Positions 52,871 to 62,245 of a DNA stretch of 64,000 nucleotides are shown here, piece after piece (position 1 is the first letter of the stretch; every line of letters begins with the position of its first letter). Origin of the DNA: G963676795 sp963677215 (GTDB taxonomy: Bacteria > Desulfobacterota > Desulfuromonadia > Desulfuromonadales > Geopsychrobacteraceae); the NCBI GenBank assembly GCA_963677215.1, contig OY781919.1, positions 3,658,001 through 3,722,000 on the forward strand, given 5' to 3'. Under the pieces are notes generated by a model that made no database searches, had not been told where the DNA came from, and saw nothing but the letters and a program-made list of their open reading frames with translations. The position numbers and the translations under genes are program-made.

Positions 52871-54142
52871 TTAACGATGCGACAATATCTCCAGCCCCTT
52901 CAACAGATCCAATGCCCGCTGCAGCTGATAATCCTGAGCATCATTTGAATTCAAGTCAATCTTCAACCCGGACTCACCTTCAACCTCATCCGGAACCTGC
53001 TGAAAGTGATTGGCCAGGTCAGATTCACGCATTCCTGATGACTGAGCAACAGAATTGGCCTGCATCTGGGGAACAAGGATGTCCGGGGTGATCCCCTTGG
53101 CCTGAATCGACCGTCCCAGAGGGGTGAAATATCGCGCCGTAGTCAAACGCAAAGCGGACTGATCGTCAAGAGGAATAATTGTCTGGACCGATCCTTTGCC
53201 AAAACTCTGTTCGCCCATGATAATGGCCCGGTCATAATCCTGCAATGCCCCGGCAAGAATCTCGGCAGCACTGGCACTTCCTCCGTTGATCAGAACAATC
53301 AACGGATAAGCAGGCTCAGTGTCCTGCGGCTGGGCGGCAAACTCAAGGCGTGCATCCTCGTCGCGCCCCTCGGTATAAATGATCAGGCCGTGATCAAGGA
53401 AAAGATCGGCGGTCGCCACAGCCTCTTCGAGCAGACCTCCCGGGTTGTTGCGCAGGTCGAGGATCAGCCCCCCGAGCTCTGGCTGGGCTGCATGCAGTAC
53501 ATCCAGATGCTGTTTCAATTCAGCACCCGTCCCCTCCTGAAACTGCAGCAACCTGACATAGGCGTAGGTTTCACCAAGGCGCCGGCTTTTTACACTTGCA
53601 GTATGGATGATATCGCGGACGATATTGAAGGTCAGGGGTTCAGAATTCCCGTCTCGTCTGATGAGCAGGGTAACCGGCTCTCCTTTTTCACCACGCAGAC
53701 GGCGGATCGCCTCCATGATGCCGATACCATCCGTGGATTCTCCATCAATGGCAACAATCTCATCACCGGCCTTGATTCCGGCAAAGTAAGCGGGGGTATC
53801 CTCGATCGGCGTGACAATGATCAGACGGTTATCCCTCGTTGTCACTTCAATACCAAGTCCACCAAACTGCCCCTGGGTCTCGGCCTGCATATCGACATAC
53901 ATCTCGGGAGTGAGGAAACTGCTATGCGGATCGAGCGTAGCCAGCATCCCGTCAATAGCCCCATAGATCAGATCCTGAGTATCAGCATCTTCAACATAAC
54001 TGCTGTGGATGAGGCTCAAAACATCGGTGAAGATTTCCAGCTGCCGATAATCGTCCTCAGCGTTCCCCAGAGCCTGGACAGTTGAACAGAACCCTGCCAT
54101 GACCAGCAGGAACACCAAAAGCATATTTTTCATCGACTTCAT
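52871..54142 (-). CDS. ctpA: Carboxy-terminal processing protease (S41)
   Basis: Periplasmic serine protease of 423 aa. Signal peptide MKSMKNMLLVFLLVMAGFCS, PDZ domain (about 75-165 with FGGLGIEV and IAGIKAGDEIVAIDG-like sequence) and S41 catalytic domain with Ser in NGGSASAAEILAG and Lys in FGKGSVQ. It trims cell-wall hydrolases or tail-specific substrates. ATG at 54142 follows GGAAGG; a TTG at 54166 overlapping the envC stop is the alternative. It lies directly after envC, whose product is a likely partner in septal wall control. Confidence 0.93.
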   Translation of the reverse strand: MKSMKNMLLVFLLVMAGFCSTVQALGNAEDDYRQLEIFTDVLSLIHSSYVEDADTQDLIYGAIDGMLATLDPHSSFLTPEMYVDMQAETQGQFGGLGIEVTTRDNRLIIVTPIEDTPAYFAGIKAGDEIVAIDGESTDGIGIMEAIRRLRGEKGEPVTLLIRRDGNSEPLTFNIVRDIIHTASVKSRRLGETYAYVRLLQFQEGTGAELKQHLDVLHAAQPELGGLILDLRNNPGGLLEEAVATADLFLDHGLIIYTEGRDEDARLEFAAQPQDTEPAYPLIVLINGGSASAAEILAGALQDYDRAIIMGEQSFGKGSVQTIIPLDDQSALRLTTARYFTPLGRSIQAKGITPDILVPQMQANSVAQSSGMRESDLANHFQQVPDEVEGESGLKIDLNSNDAQDYQLQRALDLLKGLEILSHR

Positions 54143-54162
54143 AAGCTGAAACACCTTCCAAC

Positions 54163-55305
54163 TCAAAGTTTTTTCAACCAGGCCAGCGGATTGACCGGCG
54201 CACCGTCGGCACGGATCTCAAAATAGATGCTTTCCCGCCCGCTGTAGCCACTATAGCCGAGAATATCACCGGCAGACACTCGCTCGCCAACTTTCTTCTG
54301 AATTCTGTCGGTCTGGGCATACAGGGTGTGGAAACCACCGGGGTGGCTGACAATCATCAGGTTACCGTAGTTTTTAAAGTAATCGGCAAAAACGACCTTG
54401 CCGGCGGCGACCGATCTGATCTGTTGACCTGTTCTGGTCGCTATCTCGATGCCGTTACTTTCATAGAGGGTTCCCAGAGAAGCATCGCGCTGAGTGCCGA
54501 AGCCAATCAGAACGCGGCCGACCAGTGGCCACTCGAGCTTCCCTTTGAGCTTGGCGAAAGCTACAGATCCAGGCAGAACTGGCTCCTGTTGCTTATTTTT
54601 AAGCTCAGTGATCAGTATTTTCAGCTGCTCTGCATCCTCATTCAACTCTGCGATTTCGCTTTTCAACTGCTTCTGCTGCAATCTGGCCTGTTTAAGCAGA
54701 CGCGCCTTGAGATCCTGAGCGCTTTTGGCGTTTTTCCTCTCCCCCTGCTGACGTTCAAGCAGGCTGGCCTTCTGCTGTTCCAGATCGCGCAGAACTGCCA
54801 GACGGCCCTGCTGCTCTTCGACAACAGAGCGATATTCAGCGATCAGTTGCTGATCATGTTCCATAATCCGGGTCAGGTACTGATACTGCTGGATCATCTC
54901 CGTCGGTGATTCAGAGGAAAAGATGATTTTAAGAACTCCGGCATCCCCTTCTTTATAGAGGGCAACAAGACGACGGCGCAGGCGCTGAGCGACACTGGAG
55001 ATACTGCGTTCACCCTGCTTTATCGCCGATTCCTGTCTGGCAATGTCCTGCTGCAACGTTCTTTGCTGGCGGCTTAAATCGCTGATCGCCGCATCGATCT
55101 GCTTGACGGTTCGCTGCAGTAACGCCAGTTCGCGGGAGATCCTGACCTCGGATTTCTGCTTATTGTTCAGACTGTTTTCCGCCTGCAGGATACGACTGCG
55201 GATCAATTCAAGCTGTTTGAGATTATCCTCCACTTCTGTGGCAAAAGCTGCCCGACTACAGCAGGCCATGATAAGCAGACATAGAAGTGCGGTGCAGATA
55301 CGCAT
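54163..55305 (-). CDS. envC: Murein hydrolase activator EnvC
   Basis: A 380-aa periplasmic protein: signal peptide (about 1-22), long coiled coil (about 25-250) and a C-terminal LytM (M23) domain. The catalytic zinc positions are lost: NGIEIA in place of HxGxDIA and IYFEIR in place of LHFEIR, as in EnvC, which activates amidases instead of cutting the wall. ftsE and ftsX are immediately upstream (gap 4 bp to ftsX), matching the FtsEX-EnvC complex. ATG at 55305 chosen since the signal peptide begins there. Confidence 0.93.
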   Translation of the reverse strand: MRICTALLCLLIMACCSRAAFATEVEDNLKQLELIRSRILQAENSLNNKQKSEVRISRELALLQRTVKQIDAAISDLSRQQRTLQQDIARQESAIKQGERSISSVAQRLRRRLVALYKEGDAGVLKIIFSSESPTEMIQQYQYLTRIMEHDQQLIAEYRSVVEEQQGRLAVLRDLEQQKASLLERQQGERKNAKSAQDLKARLLKQARLQQKQLKSEIAELNEDAEQLKILITELKNKQQEPVLPGSVAFAKLKGKLEWPLVGRVLIGFGTQRDASLGTLYESNGIEIATRTGQQIRSVAAGKVVFADYFKNYGNLMIVSHPGGFHTLYAQTDRIQKKVGERVSAGDILGYSGYSGRESIYFEIRADGAPVNPLAWLKKL

Positions 55306-55309
55306 GGTT

Positions 55310-56206
55310 CTAGATTCGCACAAAGCGGCGCAAGGAGGCAAAGCTGCCGAGCACACCAAGCACGACACCTGCAAAAATGAGCAGAAGCTGCTGCGAACCA
55401 GTCAGAAACAACAGCTCAAAATCGGCCGGCGTCAGCCAGAAGGAGGCGAGACCATGGGCAATGATAAAGTGAAATGAAAAAAGCAGAAATATCAGCGACA
55501 GAAAGCCGCCAATCAGCCCCTGAACTGCTCCCTCGAGAACAAACGGGACCTTGATAAAAGGCATAGTCGCACCGACCAGAGACATGATCTCCAGCTCGTC
55601 ACGCCGTGCGAAAAGGGTCAACTTGATGGTATTGGAAACGATAAAAAGTGCGGCGAGCAGCAGAAAGGCGCCGAGAACCACACCGACGAAATGCAGCATT
55701 CTGACAAAACTGTTGAAGCGCTCCAGCCAGTTCTGACCATAGCGGACCTCATCCAGATCGAGGAGATTGTCAACCTTTTCACTGACAGCCTCAACCCCCT
55801 GCTGATTGCGGAAAGATGCTTTGAGTCCAAGTTCGAAGGAAGCAGGAAGCAGGTCATCGGAAACCCCTTCAAGCAGGCTGGTATCATTATGAAGACGCTG
55901 TTTGAAACGTTCCATAGCCTGGCGGGGAGAGACATATTCGACTGCTTCGACCTCAGGAAGATCCTTCAACTGCCTGGTTATGGCAGCGATCTGCGCAGCA
56001 GGAACCGGCTTATCCAGATAAGCGACAATCTGAATTTCCTTGGTCCAGCGCTGGGCCAACTGCTCAATATTGACGACGACCAGAAAAAAGCTGGCGACCG
56101 TCGCCAGAGCGACAGCCATGGTCAGAATAGATGCGGTGCAGAGAAAAGGCCACTGGCGCATATTGCGCAGTGCCCGGAAGATGAAATAGCGAACTCTTTC
56201 CAGCAC
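55310..56206 (-). CDS. ftsX: Cell division protein FtsX
   Basis: Permease-like division protein of 298 aa with four membrane helices: one near the N terminus (about 22-46), a periplasmic domain (about 47-165) and three in the C-terminal part. It transmits FtsE ATPase cycles to EnvC in the periplasm. It starts with GTG behind GGAGG. The order ftsE-ftsX-envC is intact. Confidence 0.93.
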   Translation of the reverse strand: MLERVRYFIFRALRNMRQWPFLCTASILTMAVALATVASFFLVVVNIEQLAQRWTKEIQIVAYLDKPVPAAQIAAITRQLKDLPEVEAVEYVSPRQAMERFKQRLHNDTSLLEGVSDDLLPASFELGLKASFRNQQGVEAVSEKVDNLLDLDEVRYGQNWLERFNSFVRMLHFVGVVLGAFLLLAALFIVSNTIKLTLFARRDELEIMSLVGATMPFIKVPFVLEGAVQGLIGGFLSLIFLLFSFHFIIAHGLASFWLTPADFELLFLTGSQQLLLIFAGVVLGVLGSFASLRRFVRI

Positions 56207-56247
56207 TGCTGGAACCTCCGAAGCTGAGTTAGGATCTCAAATCGTAA

Positions 56248-56922
56248 TTACATCTGAAGAGGCTGCTGATCTCCTATCAGTTTCCCCTTGTCCAGAGTAA
56301 TGACTCGGCGCGGAAAACGCTCATTCAGACTGTGATCGTGGGTTGCCAGCAGCACGGTGGTGCCCCGGGCATTGGCACGTTTGAACAGTTCCATGATCTC
56401 CAGAGTGACTTCCTGGTCGAGGTTTCCGCTCGGTTCATCGGCTATCAGAATCAGAGGATCAACAACCAGTGCCCTGGCAATGGCAATACGCTGCTGCTCG
56501 CCACCTGAAAGCTCCATCGGCTTTCGTTGCAGGCGGTGTTCCAAACCGACCTCTTTCAATGCCTGATAGACTTTTTTACTGACTTCATAACGCTTTTTCC
56601 CCTGAGCCTCCAGAGCAAAAGCAACATTCTCATACACGGACCGGCTGTTCAGAAGTTTGAAATCCTGAAAAACCACACCGATTTTGCGGCGCAAAAAAGG
56701 GATCTGATGACTGCGGTAGCGGGTGATGTTCTGCCCCTCAATCAGGATCTGCCCTTTGGTAGGCTTTTCTGCAGCATAGAGCATCCGGAGAAAGGTTGTT
56801 TTCCCCGCTCCGGATGCTCCGGTGACATAGACAAACTCCCCCTTACCGATCTGTAGCGTCAGATCCTTGACAGCGACGGAATCGGCGCTGAATCTCTTAG
56901 TGACGTTATAAAGCTGGATCAT
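56248..56922 (-). CDS. ftsE: Cell division ATP-binding protein FtsE
   Basis: ABC ATPase of 224 aa. Walker A is GASGAGKTT, signature ELSGGEQQRIAIARA, Walker B LILIADEP and H-loop ATHDH. It partners FtsX at the septum. pta lies 41 bp upstream in the same direction, so the division genes may be read from the pta promoter. Confidence 0.95.
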   Translation of the reverse strand: MIQLYNVTKRFSADSVAVKDLTLQIGKGEFVYVTGASGAGKTTFLRMLYAAEKPTKGQILIEGQNITRYRSHQIPFLRRKIGVVFQDFKLLNSRSVYENVAFALEAQGKKRYEVSKKVYQALKEVGLEHRLQRKPMELSGGEQQRIAIARALVVDPLILIADEPSGNLDQEVTLEIMELFKRANARGTTVLLATHDHSLNERFPRRVITLDKGKLIGDQQPLQM

Positions 56923-56963
56923 AGCGTCCGTTCGATCAGTCAGGGAGAGGGTCGTAGCGTCAA

Positions 56964-57965
56964 TTAGCCTTGTGCCTGTACTGCGGTGATAGCAGCAACG
57001 TTGATGATATCTTCAACGGAACAGCCACGGGACAGGTCGTTGACAGGCTTGCCGAGTCCCTGAATGATCGGTCCGAGGGCTTCGGCACCGGCAAAACGCT
57101 GAACCAGCTTGTAACCGATGTTACCGGCATCAAGGTCAGGGAAGACCAGAACGTTTGGTCTGCCGGCAACTGGAGAGCCTGGTGCTTTTTTCTCAGCAAC
57201 GGAAGGAATCAGAGCGGCGTCAGCCTGAAGTTCACCGTCGATTGCCAGTTCTGGAGCCATCTCCTTGGCAATTTCCAGAGCTTTAACAACCTTGTCGACA
57301 TCAGCATGGCTGGCACTGCCTTTGGTCGAAAAGTTCAGCATAGCGACACGGGCATCGACACCCAGGAAGCTCTTGCAGCTGGTTGCAGTCGTAACGGCAA
57401 TTTCAGCCAGAGCCTGAGGATCAGGATTCGGATTAACGGCACAGTCAGCGAAACAGAGGGTTCCGTTCTCACCGAATTCTGGAGTCTTGGTGATCATCAA
57501 GAACAGAGAGGAAACGGTCTTGATGCCAGGAGCGGTGCCGATAACCTGGAAAGCAGCACGCAGAACATCACCAGTGGTGTTGTAGGCACCGGCAACAGCA
57601 CCGCCGGCATCACCGCGACGAACCATCATGCAACCGAAGAACAGGTTGTCATCAGCAGTCAGCATCGACTCGGCCTGCTCACGGGTCAGACCTTTTTTCT
57701 TGCGCAGTTCGACCAGTTCATCGATGTAGGAGTCAAGCAGATCGGAAGATTTCGGATCGATCAGGGTGACACCTTCAAGAGAAGCACCAAGCTCTGCAGC
57801 TTTGGCCTTGAGGGTGTCTGCGTTACCAAGCAGAATAACGTTTGCCAGCTTGTCAGCGACAATCTGACCGGCGGCCTGGACCATACGATCGTCGTAACCT
57901 TCCGGCAGAACGACGGTCTGCACATTGGCACGGGCACTAGCTTTGATTTGATCAACAAGATGCAT
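56964..57965 (-). CDS. pta: Phosphate acetyltransferase
   Basis: Short-form Pta of 333 aa consisting only of the catalytic PTA_PTB domain; it converts acetyl-CoA and phosphate to acetyl phosphate. Motifs seen include VLPEGYDDRMVQAA near the start, GAYNTTGDVLRAAFQVIGT and NFSTKGSASH. The start at 57965 follows AGGAGG. No ackA is adjacent. A DRTGG-type protein that resembles the regulatory part of long Pta is at 45932. Promoter seen at 58032-58061. Confidence 0.95.
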   Translation of the reverse strand: MHLVDQIKASARANVQTVVLPEGYDDRMVQAAGQIVADKLANVILLGNADTLKAKAAELGASLEGVTLIDPKSSDLLDSYIDELVELRKKKGLTREQAESMLTADDNLFFGCMMVRRGDAGGAVAGAYNTTGDVLRAAFQVIGTAPGIKTVSSLFLMITKTPEFGENGTLCFADCAVNPNPDPQALAEIAVTTATSCKSFLGVDARVAMLNFSTKGSASHADVDKVVKALEIAKEMAPELAIDGELQADAALIPSVAEKKAPGSPVAGRPNVLVFPDLDAGNIGYKLVQRFAGAEALGPIIQGLGKPVNDLSRGCSVEDIINVAAITAVQAQG

Positions 57966-58031
57966 TGTTTCCTCCTGTGAAACTATTTTGGGTTCTCTAA
58001 ATATGATCAAATATTAGAAGACAGATGAACG

Positions 58032-58061
58032 TTTATACCTAATGGGAAAAGCAAGGGTCAA
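58032..58061 (-). promoter_or_regulatory. pta promoter
   Basis: Read on the minus strand: TTGACC (58061-58056) and TATAAA (58037-58032), spacing 18 bp, about 65 bp upstream of the pta ATG. Confidence 0.6.
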
Positions 58062-58101
58062 TGGTTTTATATTTTTATAACAAAGTGCTGCAATATCTTG
58101 C

Positions 58102-58130
58102 TGGCAAGTCTTCTCGCGCCTGTCTATAAT
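58102..58130 (+). promoter_or_regulatory. Promoter of TonB-like gene, probably leaderless
   Basis: Perfect TATAAT at 58125-58130 with a weak -35 (TGGCAA, 58102-58107, spacing 17). The ATG at 58139 begins 8 bp after the -10 box, so the transcript should start at or close to the A of ATG. No ribosome site precedes the ATG. Confidence 0.55.
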
Positions 58131-58138
58131 CGGACCTT

Positions 58139-59110
58139 ATGAGTCACATCAACTTATCGACACCTTCCCGGCCCGGCAGATCGTCGCGCTGTTTTCAGCT
58201 CTGCATCCTATTCTCGGTTCTGCTGCACGTTGCGGTCATCTTGCTGCTTCCCCTTGTTCCTGACAGACCGGCTGAACTCAAACGGCAACCCACGGTCGTC
58301 AAACTGGTCGACCTCAAAGATCTGCCGTCCGCCAAACCGGACAGCCTGCAGGACAAACCTGCTGAATATGAAATCGACCAGACACTGCCACCTGAAAATC
58401 CGCTGACTCCGGTCGAATCACAACGAAAAGCGGCGTTCGACCAACGGGTTGAAAAAGAAACGACACTCAAAGGCGAGGATGTCCGCGATCAGTCAAGAGC
58501 CGCAACCCAACAGGTGACGATCCCGTCTCCAACAACTGCGACTAAAGCGCAGTCGGCTAAATCACAGGAACAACTGAAGGCCGCTGCCCTTCAACCTGAA
58601 ACACGCCCTGAGCGACCTGCCAAAAGCGAAGAAACCAGAGAAAAGCCAACACTGCCGGAACTGACACCAGAACAGCTACTCCCTTCGCAGGAGTCACTCA
58701 GCCAGATCGTGCGTGGTTCCGGAAGTGAAACAGACCGGGTCAAGCAACGCGATGATGTCGAAATTGGCGACACCGTCTGGCTCAACCTGCAGAACGATCT
58801 GCTCGTCTCTTTTTTCCGGCGTTTTCACACCCAGATTGAAATGGTCTGGAACTACCCGCCCGAGGCACTGGAAAGAAACGAGCAAGGGACCCTGCTGCTG
58901 GAAATCATCGTCAATAAGAAAGGCGAACTGATCGATGTAAAACCGATCAAGAGCAGCGGCTCAGAAATCCTTGATAACGAAGCAATTTTTGCCGTCTACC
59001 GGGCCGCCCCGTTCGGCGAACTGACCAGCCACTATCCCCACGAGCAACTGAAGATCATGGCCTATTTCAGCTACCGTCTCGGAGGGAAGTACATCTACGG
59101 CAAACGCTGA
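58139..59110 (+). CDS. TonB-family energy transducer
   Basis: A 323-aa protein with one N-terminal membrane helix (about residues 20-40), a long Pro/Glu/Lys/Gln-rich spacer (about 45-200) and a C-terminal TonB domain (about 225-320, with YPPEALERNEQGTLLLEIIVNKKG). TonB proteins pass proton-motive force to outer-membrane receptors; ExbB/ExbD partners are not in the window. It differs from classical TonB in having only a modest Pro-rich part. The absence of a ribosome site and the short distance to the -10 box suggest leaderless translation. Confidence 0.8.
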   Translation: MSHINLSTPSRPGRSSRCFQLCILFSVLLHVAVILLLPLVPDRPAELKRQPTVVKLVDLKDLPSAKPDSLQDKPAEYEIDQTLPPENPLTPVESQRKAAFDQRVEKETTLKGEDVRDQSRAATQQVTIPSPTTATKAQSAKSQEQLKAAALQPETRPERPAKSEETREKPTLPELTPEQLLPSQESLSQIVRGSGSETDRVKQRDDVEIGDTVWLNLQNDLLVSFFRRFHTQIEMVWNYPPEALERNEQGTLLLEIIVNKKGELIDVKPIKSSGSEILDNEAIFAVYRAAPFGELTSHYPHEQLKIMAYFSYRLGGKYIYGKR

Positions 59111-59144
59111 GTTCATCAGAGCCGTTGGGGTAAAATATAAACAG

Positions 59145-59597
59145 CTATTTCGGCAGCACCGAGGACCTGATCGAGTCCTCGTCGATGTTCTCGACCTCAC
59201 CGAGAGCACGTATCTGCTCCTGGGCCTCACTGATTACAGTATCAAAAAGAGCGACAACATCAGGATCGAAACGAGAATTTTCCTCGGCGAGAATTCTGAA
59301 GTACTGCAGCTGATTGAGGAAGTTATTCTGCGTATGGTGAACGGCAAACAGCATAGCCTGATAGACTTTGATTCTGTCATTCTGCTGACGGATGCGCAGC
59401 CTGTAACGGATAAGATCAACGACAACAAAGGGTAGAAACACGATAAGAACGAGCAGTAGCTCGTCCAGCTCAAAAGACTCCGATCGCCGCAACAGACCGA
59501 TCAGCATCTCAAAGAAATCCAGATCAAACGCCAGATTCAGGATAAAGACCAGCACTGCCAGAAGTACCCCAACAAGGGTAAAACGGAGGGAGTTCAT
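59145..59597 (-). CDS. Small membrane protein with kinase-like His motif
   Basis: A 150-aa protein: two membrane helices (about residues 5-25 and 46-64) and a cytoplasmic helical part (about 65-150). The latter contains AMLFAVHHTQNNFLNQLQYF, which looks like the dimerisation and phospho-acceptor helix of histidine kinases (His 87/88 with NN), but no ATP-binding domain follows. It may be a signalling protein phosphorylated by others, or the similarity is superficial. Start behind AAGGAG. Convergent with the TonB-like gene. Family not recognised. Confidence 0.68.
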   Translation of the reverse strand: MNSLRFTLVGVLLAVLVFILNLAFDLDFFEMLIGLLRRSESFELDELLLVLIVFLPFVVVDLIRYRLRIRQQNDRIKVYQAMLFAVHHTQNNFLNQLQYFRILAEENSRFDPDVVALFDTVISEAQEQIRALGEVENIDEDSIRSSVLPK

Positions 59598-59747
59598 TAC
59601 CGTCTCCTTCGAATATACTGAATTGCCTGCCCTGCCCCAGAAAACTCACCTTGACAACCCAAGCTAGTTTATCGGCAGTCCCCGGCGACTTGACACGAAC
59701 ACCGATCAAGACCGCCCGCAACACTATTCAAGCATACAGCATCCCCG

Positions 59748-60653
59748 CTACTCCCGCCAATGCCGCGGTACACTGTTGTAACGCGCGTGCTGATCGAGAC
59801 GCTCATAGAGCTTGCGCGATTCCACAACCTGCGAGTCGATGAAATCCTTGACGTTCTGAAAGCGGCTCGACAGCTTTGAATATTTCGAATTGCCGCTGCT
59901 GATATCAGCTGCCTGAGTTTCCCAATAACTGATGTAGGCGTTCAATTCACGGAAATTCCTACTCCACCAGAGGCGATCATGCCCCCCAGGACGGTTTGGA
60001 GAAGACTCTAGTTTTCTGGCAACCAGGCAGCGCCTGGCCGTGTCGATCGTCAGGGTGTAGCCGGAAAGAATGTCCATCCCGATCAGCCCGCGATAGGCAC
60101 GCGACTGATCGGGGATAATATGGGTCGGAACAACGCGTTCACGGATAGGACCAACGGTCAATTCATCCAGGATCGCCCGTGCCGCGACCTGATTGCCGCC
60201 AATCCCCCGTACCAGAACAAACAGATTATTTCCCTCTTCACTGAGCAAGCCGATTTCCCTGGCCAAACTCGCCGACAGAATCAGCCCCGGAGAACCGGTA
60301 TCGACAAGAATCGGTGCCGTCACCCTGTTATTGAAGGTGATCTCGACGATAACCCGATCAGCCATCCCCTCACGATTGCGGTAAGGGATTATGATCTCCT
60401 CATCAGAGCGGCTATCCCCTGTTTTATCCTGTCCTACGGTTGGCGGCGGTGACTTTGTCCCTTTGACAAAGTTAAGATTGTCGTACGACCCTTGCGTATC
60501 GCGTATCCCGGAACGATACTCGGCAGGGACCTTCTGCAGAGAATCGGTGAAGTGAAGCTTTCCCTGAGCATCGCGCCAACGATAGATCTCGGCCATTGCG
60601 TCAGAGCATGACAAAATCATGATAAGCAATAACAACCAGCGCAAATACCTCAC
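59748..60653 (-). CDS. Secreted retropepsin-like aspartyl protease with DUF4124 domain
   Basis: Exported protein of 301 aa. Signal peptide (about 1-21), an N-terminal DUF4124-like segment (EIYRWRDAQGKLHFTDS), then a retroviral-type aspartyl protease domain (about 95-215) with active-site LVDTGSPGLILS (Asp 118) and closing LIGMDILSGYTLTID. It likely cleaves as a homodimer in the periplasm. Substrate unknown. Start is GTG behind GAGGAGG. It follows the gcvPB terminator. Confidence 0.8.
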   Translation of the reverse strand: MRYLRWLLLLIMILSCSDAMAEIYRWRDAQGKLHFTDSLQKVPAEYRSGIRDTQGSYDNLNFVKGTKSPPPTVGQDKTGDSRSDEEIIIPYRNREGMADRVIVEITFNNRVTAPILVDTGSPGLILSASLAREIGLLSEEGNNLFVLVRGIGGNQVAARAILDELTVGPIRERVVPTHIIPDQSRAYRGLIGMDILSGYTLTIDTARRCLVARKLESSPNRPGGHDRLWWSRNFRELNAYISYWETQAADISSGNSKYSKLSSRFQNVKDFIDSQVVESRKLYERLDQHARYNSVPRHWRE

Positions 60654-60735
60654 GACTTCCTCCTCGCAATGTCAGGTGTCAAAAACAGCTTCGAATCGAC
60701 AGATATCGAACAAAAGATGAGCAATGCTTAAAAAA

Positions 60736-60765
60736 CAAAAAGTCCGACACAGGTCGGACTTTTTG
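60736..60765. terminator. Bidirectional terminator after gcvPB
   Basis: Perfect 13 bp stem CAAAAAGTCCGAC (60736-60748) with GTCGGACTTTTTG (60753-60765), loop ACAG. On the minus strand the T-run of the stem is the terminator of the gcv operon; it is 10 bp after the gcvPB stop. Confidence 0.88.
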
Positions 60766-60775
60766 TAAACAGGGC

Positions 60776-62245
60776 TTATTTTTGATCGTCAACTTCACGC
60801 CAGCGCAATCTGGGTTTGCGTGCCGCTGCAGCCTCATCAAGACGCTTGACCTTGGCTCTCACCGGAGCCTGATGCAACTTATCAGGATCGCTCTTAGCCT
60901 CTTCAGCAATCGCCAGCAACGCATCACAGAAGTCATCCAGGGCTTGCTTGCTTTCGGTTTCCGTCGGTTCGATCATCAGTGCTCCACGCACCACCAGCGG
61001 GAAATAGATTGTCGGCGGATGATAACCATAGTCGATCAGGCGCTTGGCAACATCGAGGGTGTGACAATCATTCTCCAGGGCAGCCTCGGAGAAGACAACC
61101 TCATGCAGGGAACGATGCTTATGCGGCAGATCGTAGACACCTTCCAGACGCGAACGGATGTAGTTGGCGTTCAGAACCGCCAGCTCCGTGGCCTTCTTGA
61201 GCCCCTCCCCTCCCATTGAAAGGACGTAAGCGTAGGCACGGACCAGAACTCCGAAATGTCCATAGAAGGATTTGACCCGGCCGATTGACTGAGGCCGGTC
61301 GTAGTCCAGCTGGTAAGTATCGCCGTTTTTGACAACCACGGGTTTAGGCAGGAATGGAATCAGTTTTTCAGCGACCCCGACCGGACCGGCCCCGGGACCA
61401 CCACCGCCGTGTGGCGTCGAGAAGGTCTTATGGAGGTTGAAATGCATGACGTCAATCCCCCAGTCGCCCGGACGGCTCATCCCCATCAGGGCATTGAAGT
61501 TGGCTCCATCGCAATAGACCAGGCCACCCTTGGCATGCACCAGCTCACAGATCTCACGGATCTCAGGCTCAAAGAGGCCCAGGGTGTTCGGATTGGTAAT
61601 CATCAGACCGGCAACCGTCTCGTCCATCACTTCAGCGACAGCTTCCTTGCTCAGGAAACTGTTGGTCTTGACGGTAATGACCTCGAAGCCACACAGCGCT
61701 GCAGAGGCCGGATTGGTACCATGAGCCGTATCAGGGATGATAACCCTGGTCCGCTTCTGCCCCTTCGCTTCATGATAGGCGCGAATCATCAGCATCCCGG
61801 CAAATTCGCCCTGCGCTCCGGCCGCCGGCTGGAGAGTGACCGCCGGAAAACCACTGACCTCGCCCAGGTCCTGCTGCAGCTGGTACATCAGCTCCAGAGC
61901 GCCCTGATTGAGCACCTCAGGAGTCTGAGGATGTATCTCAGCAAAACCGGGCAGGCGTGCAGCCGCTTCATTGATCTTCGGGTTGTACTTCATGGTACAG
62001 CTGCCAAGGGGATAGAAACCGGTATCGACACCATAGTTCCAGGTCGACAGCCGGGTGTAGTGGCGGACGACATCCACCTCAGACAGCTCCGGGAAGCCGG
62101 TGATCTCTTCGCGCAGCAGTTCAGCGGCAGGCTTTACCGCCGGAACATCAAGGGGGGCGATACTGTAGCCGACACGCCCAGCTTGGGATTGTTCAAACAG
62201 CAGCTTTTCGTCCAGGATCAGCCCCTGCCCTTGTGTATCGATCAT
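60776..62245 (-). CDS. gcvPB: Glycine dehydrogenase (decarboxylating) subunit 2
   Basis: PLP-containing half of the two-subunit P-protein, 489 aa. The Lys that binds PLP lies in HFNLHKTFSTPHGGGGPGAG. It decarboxylates glycine and passes aminomethyl to the lipoyl group of GcvH, here encoded upstream. The ATG overlaps the gcvPA stop (ATGA), so the two subunits are coupled. Length is normal for the family. The two-subunit P-protein is common in anaerobes and Gram-positives. Confidence 0.95.
   Translation of the reverse strand: MIDTQGQGLILDEKLLFEQSQAGRVGYSIAPLDVPAVKPAAELLREEITGFPELSEVDVVRHYTRLSTWNYGVDTGFYPLGSCTMKYNPKINEAAARLPGFAEIHPQTPEVLNQGALELMYQLQQDLGEVSGFPAVTLQPAAGAQGEFAGMLMIRAYHEAKGQKRTRVIIPDTAHGTNPASAALCGFEVITVKTNSFLSKEAVAEVMDETVAGLMITNPNTLGLFEPEIREICELVHAKGGLVYCDGANFNALMGMSRPGDWGIDVMHFNLHKTFSTPHGGGGPGAGPVGVAEKLIPFLPKPVVVKNGDTYQLDYDRPQSIGRVKSFYGHFGVLVRAYAYVLSMGGEGLKKATELAVLNANYIRSRLEGVYDLPHKHRSLHEVVFSEAALENDCHTLDVAKRLIDYGYHPPTIYFPLVVRGALMIEPTETESKQALDDFCDALLAIAEEAKSDPDKLHQAPVRAKVKRLDEAAAARKPRLRWREVDDQK

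Noticed and set aside
56970..57980. Open frame of 336 codons on the plus strand across pta
   Set aside because: It is the exact antisense of pta, which has clear family motifs, a ribosome site and a promoter. The opposite frame shows no domain.
58095..58115. Possible sigma-54 promoter upstream of the TonB-like gene
   Set aside because: CTGGCA followed by CGC resembles the motif, but the GG to GC spacing is 11 instead of 10 bp and the TTGC half is poor.
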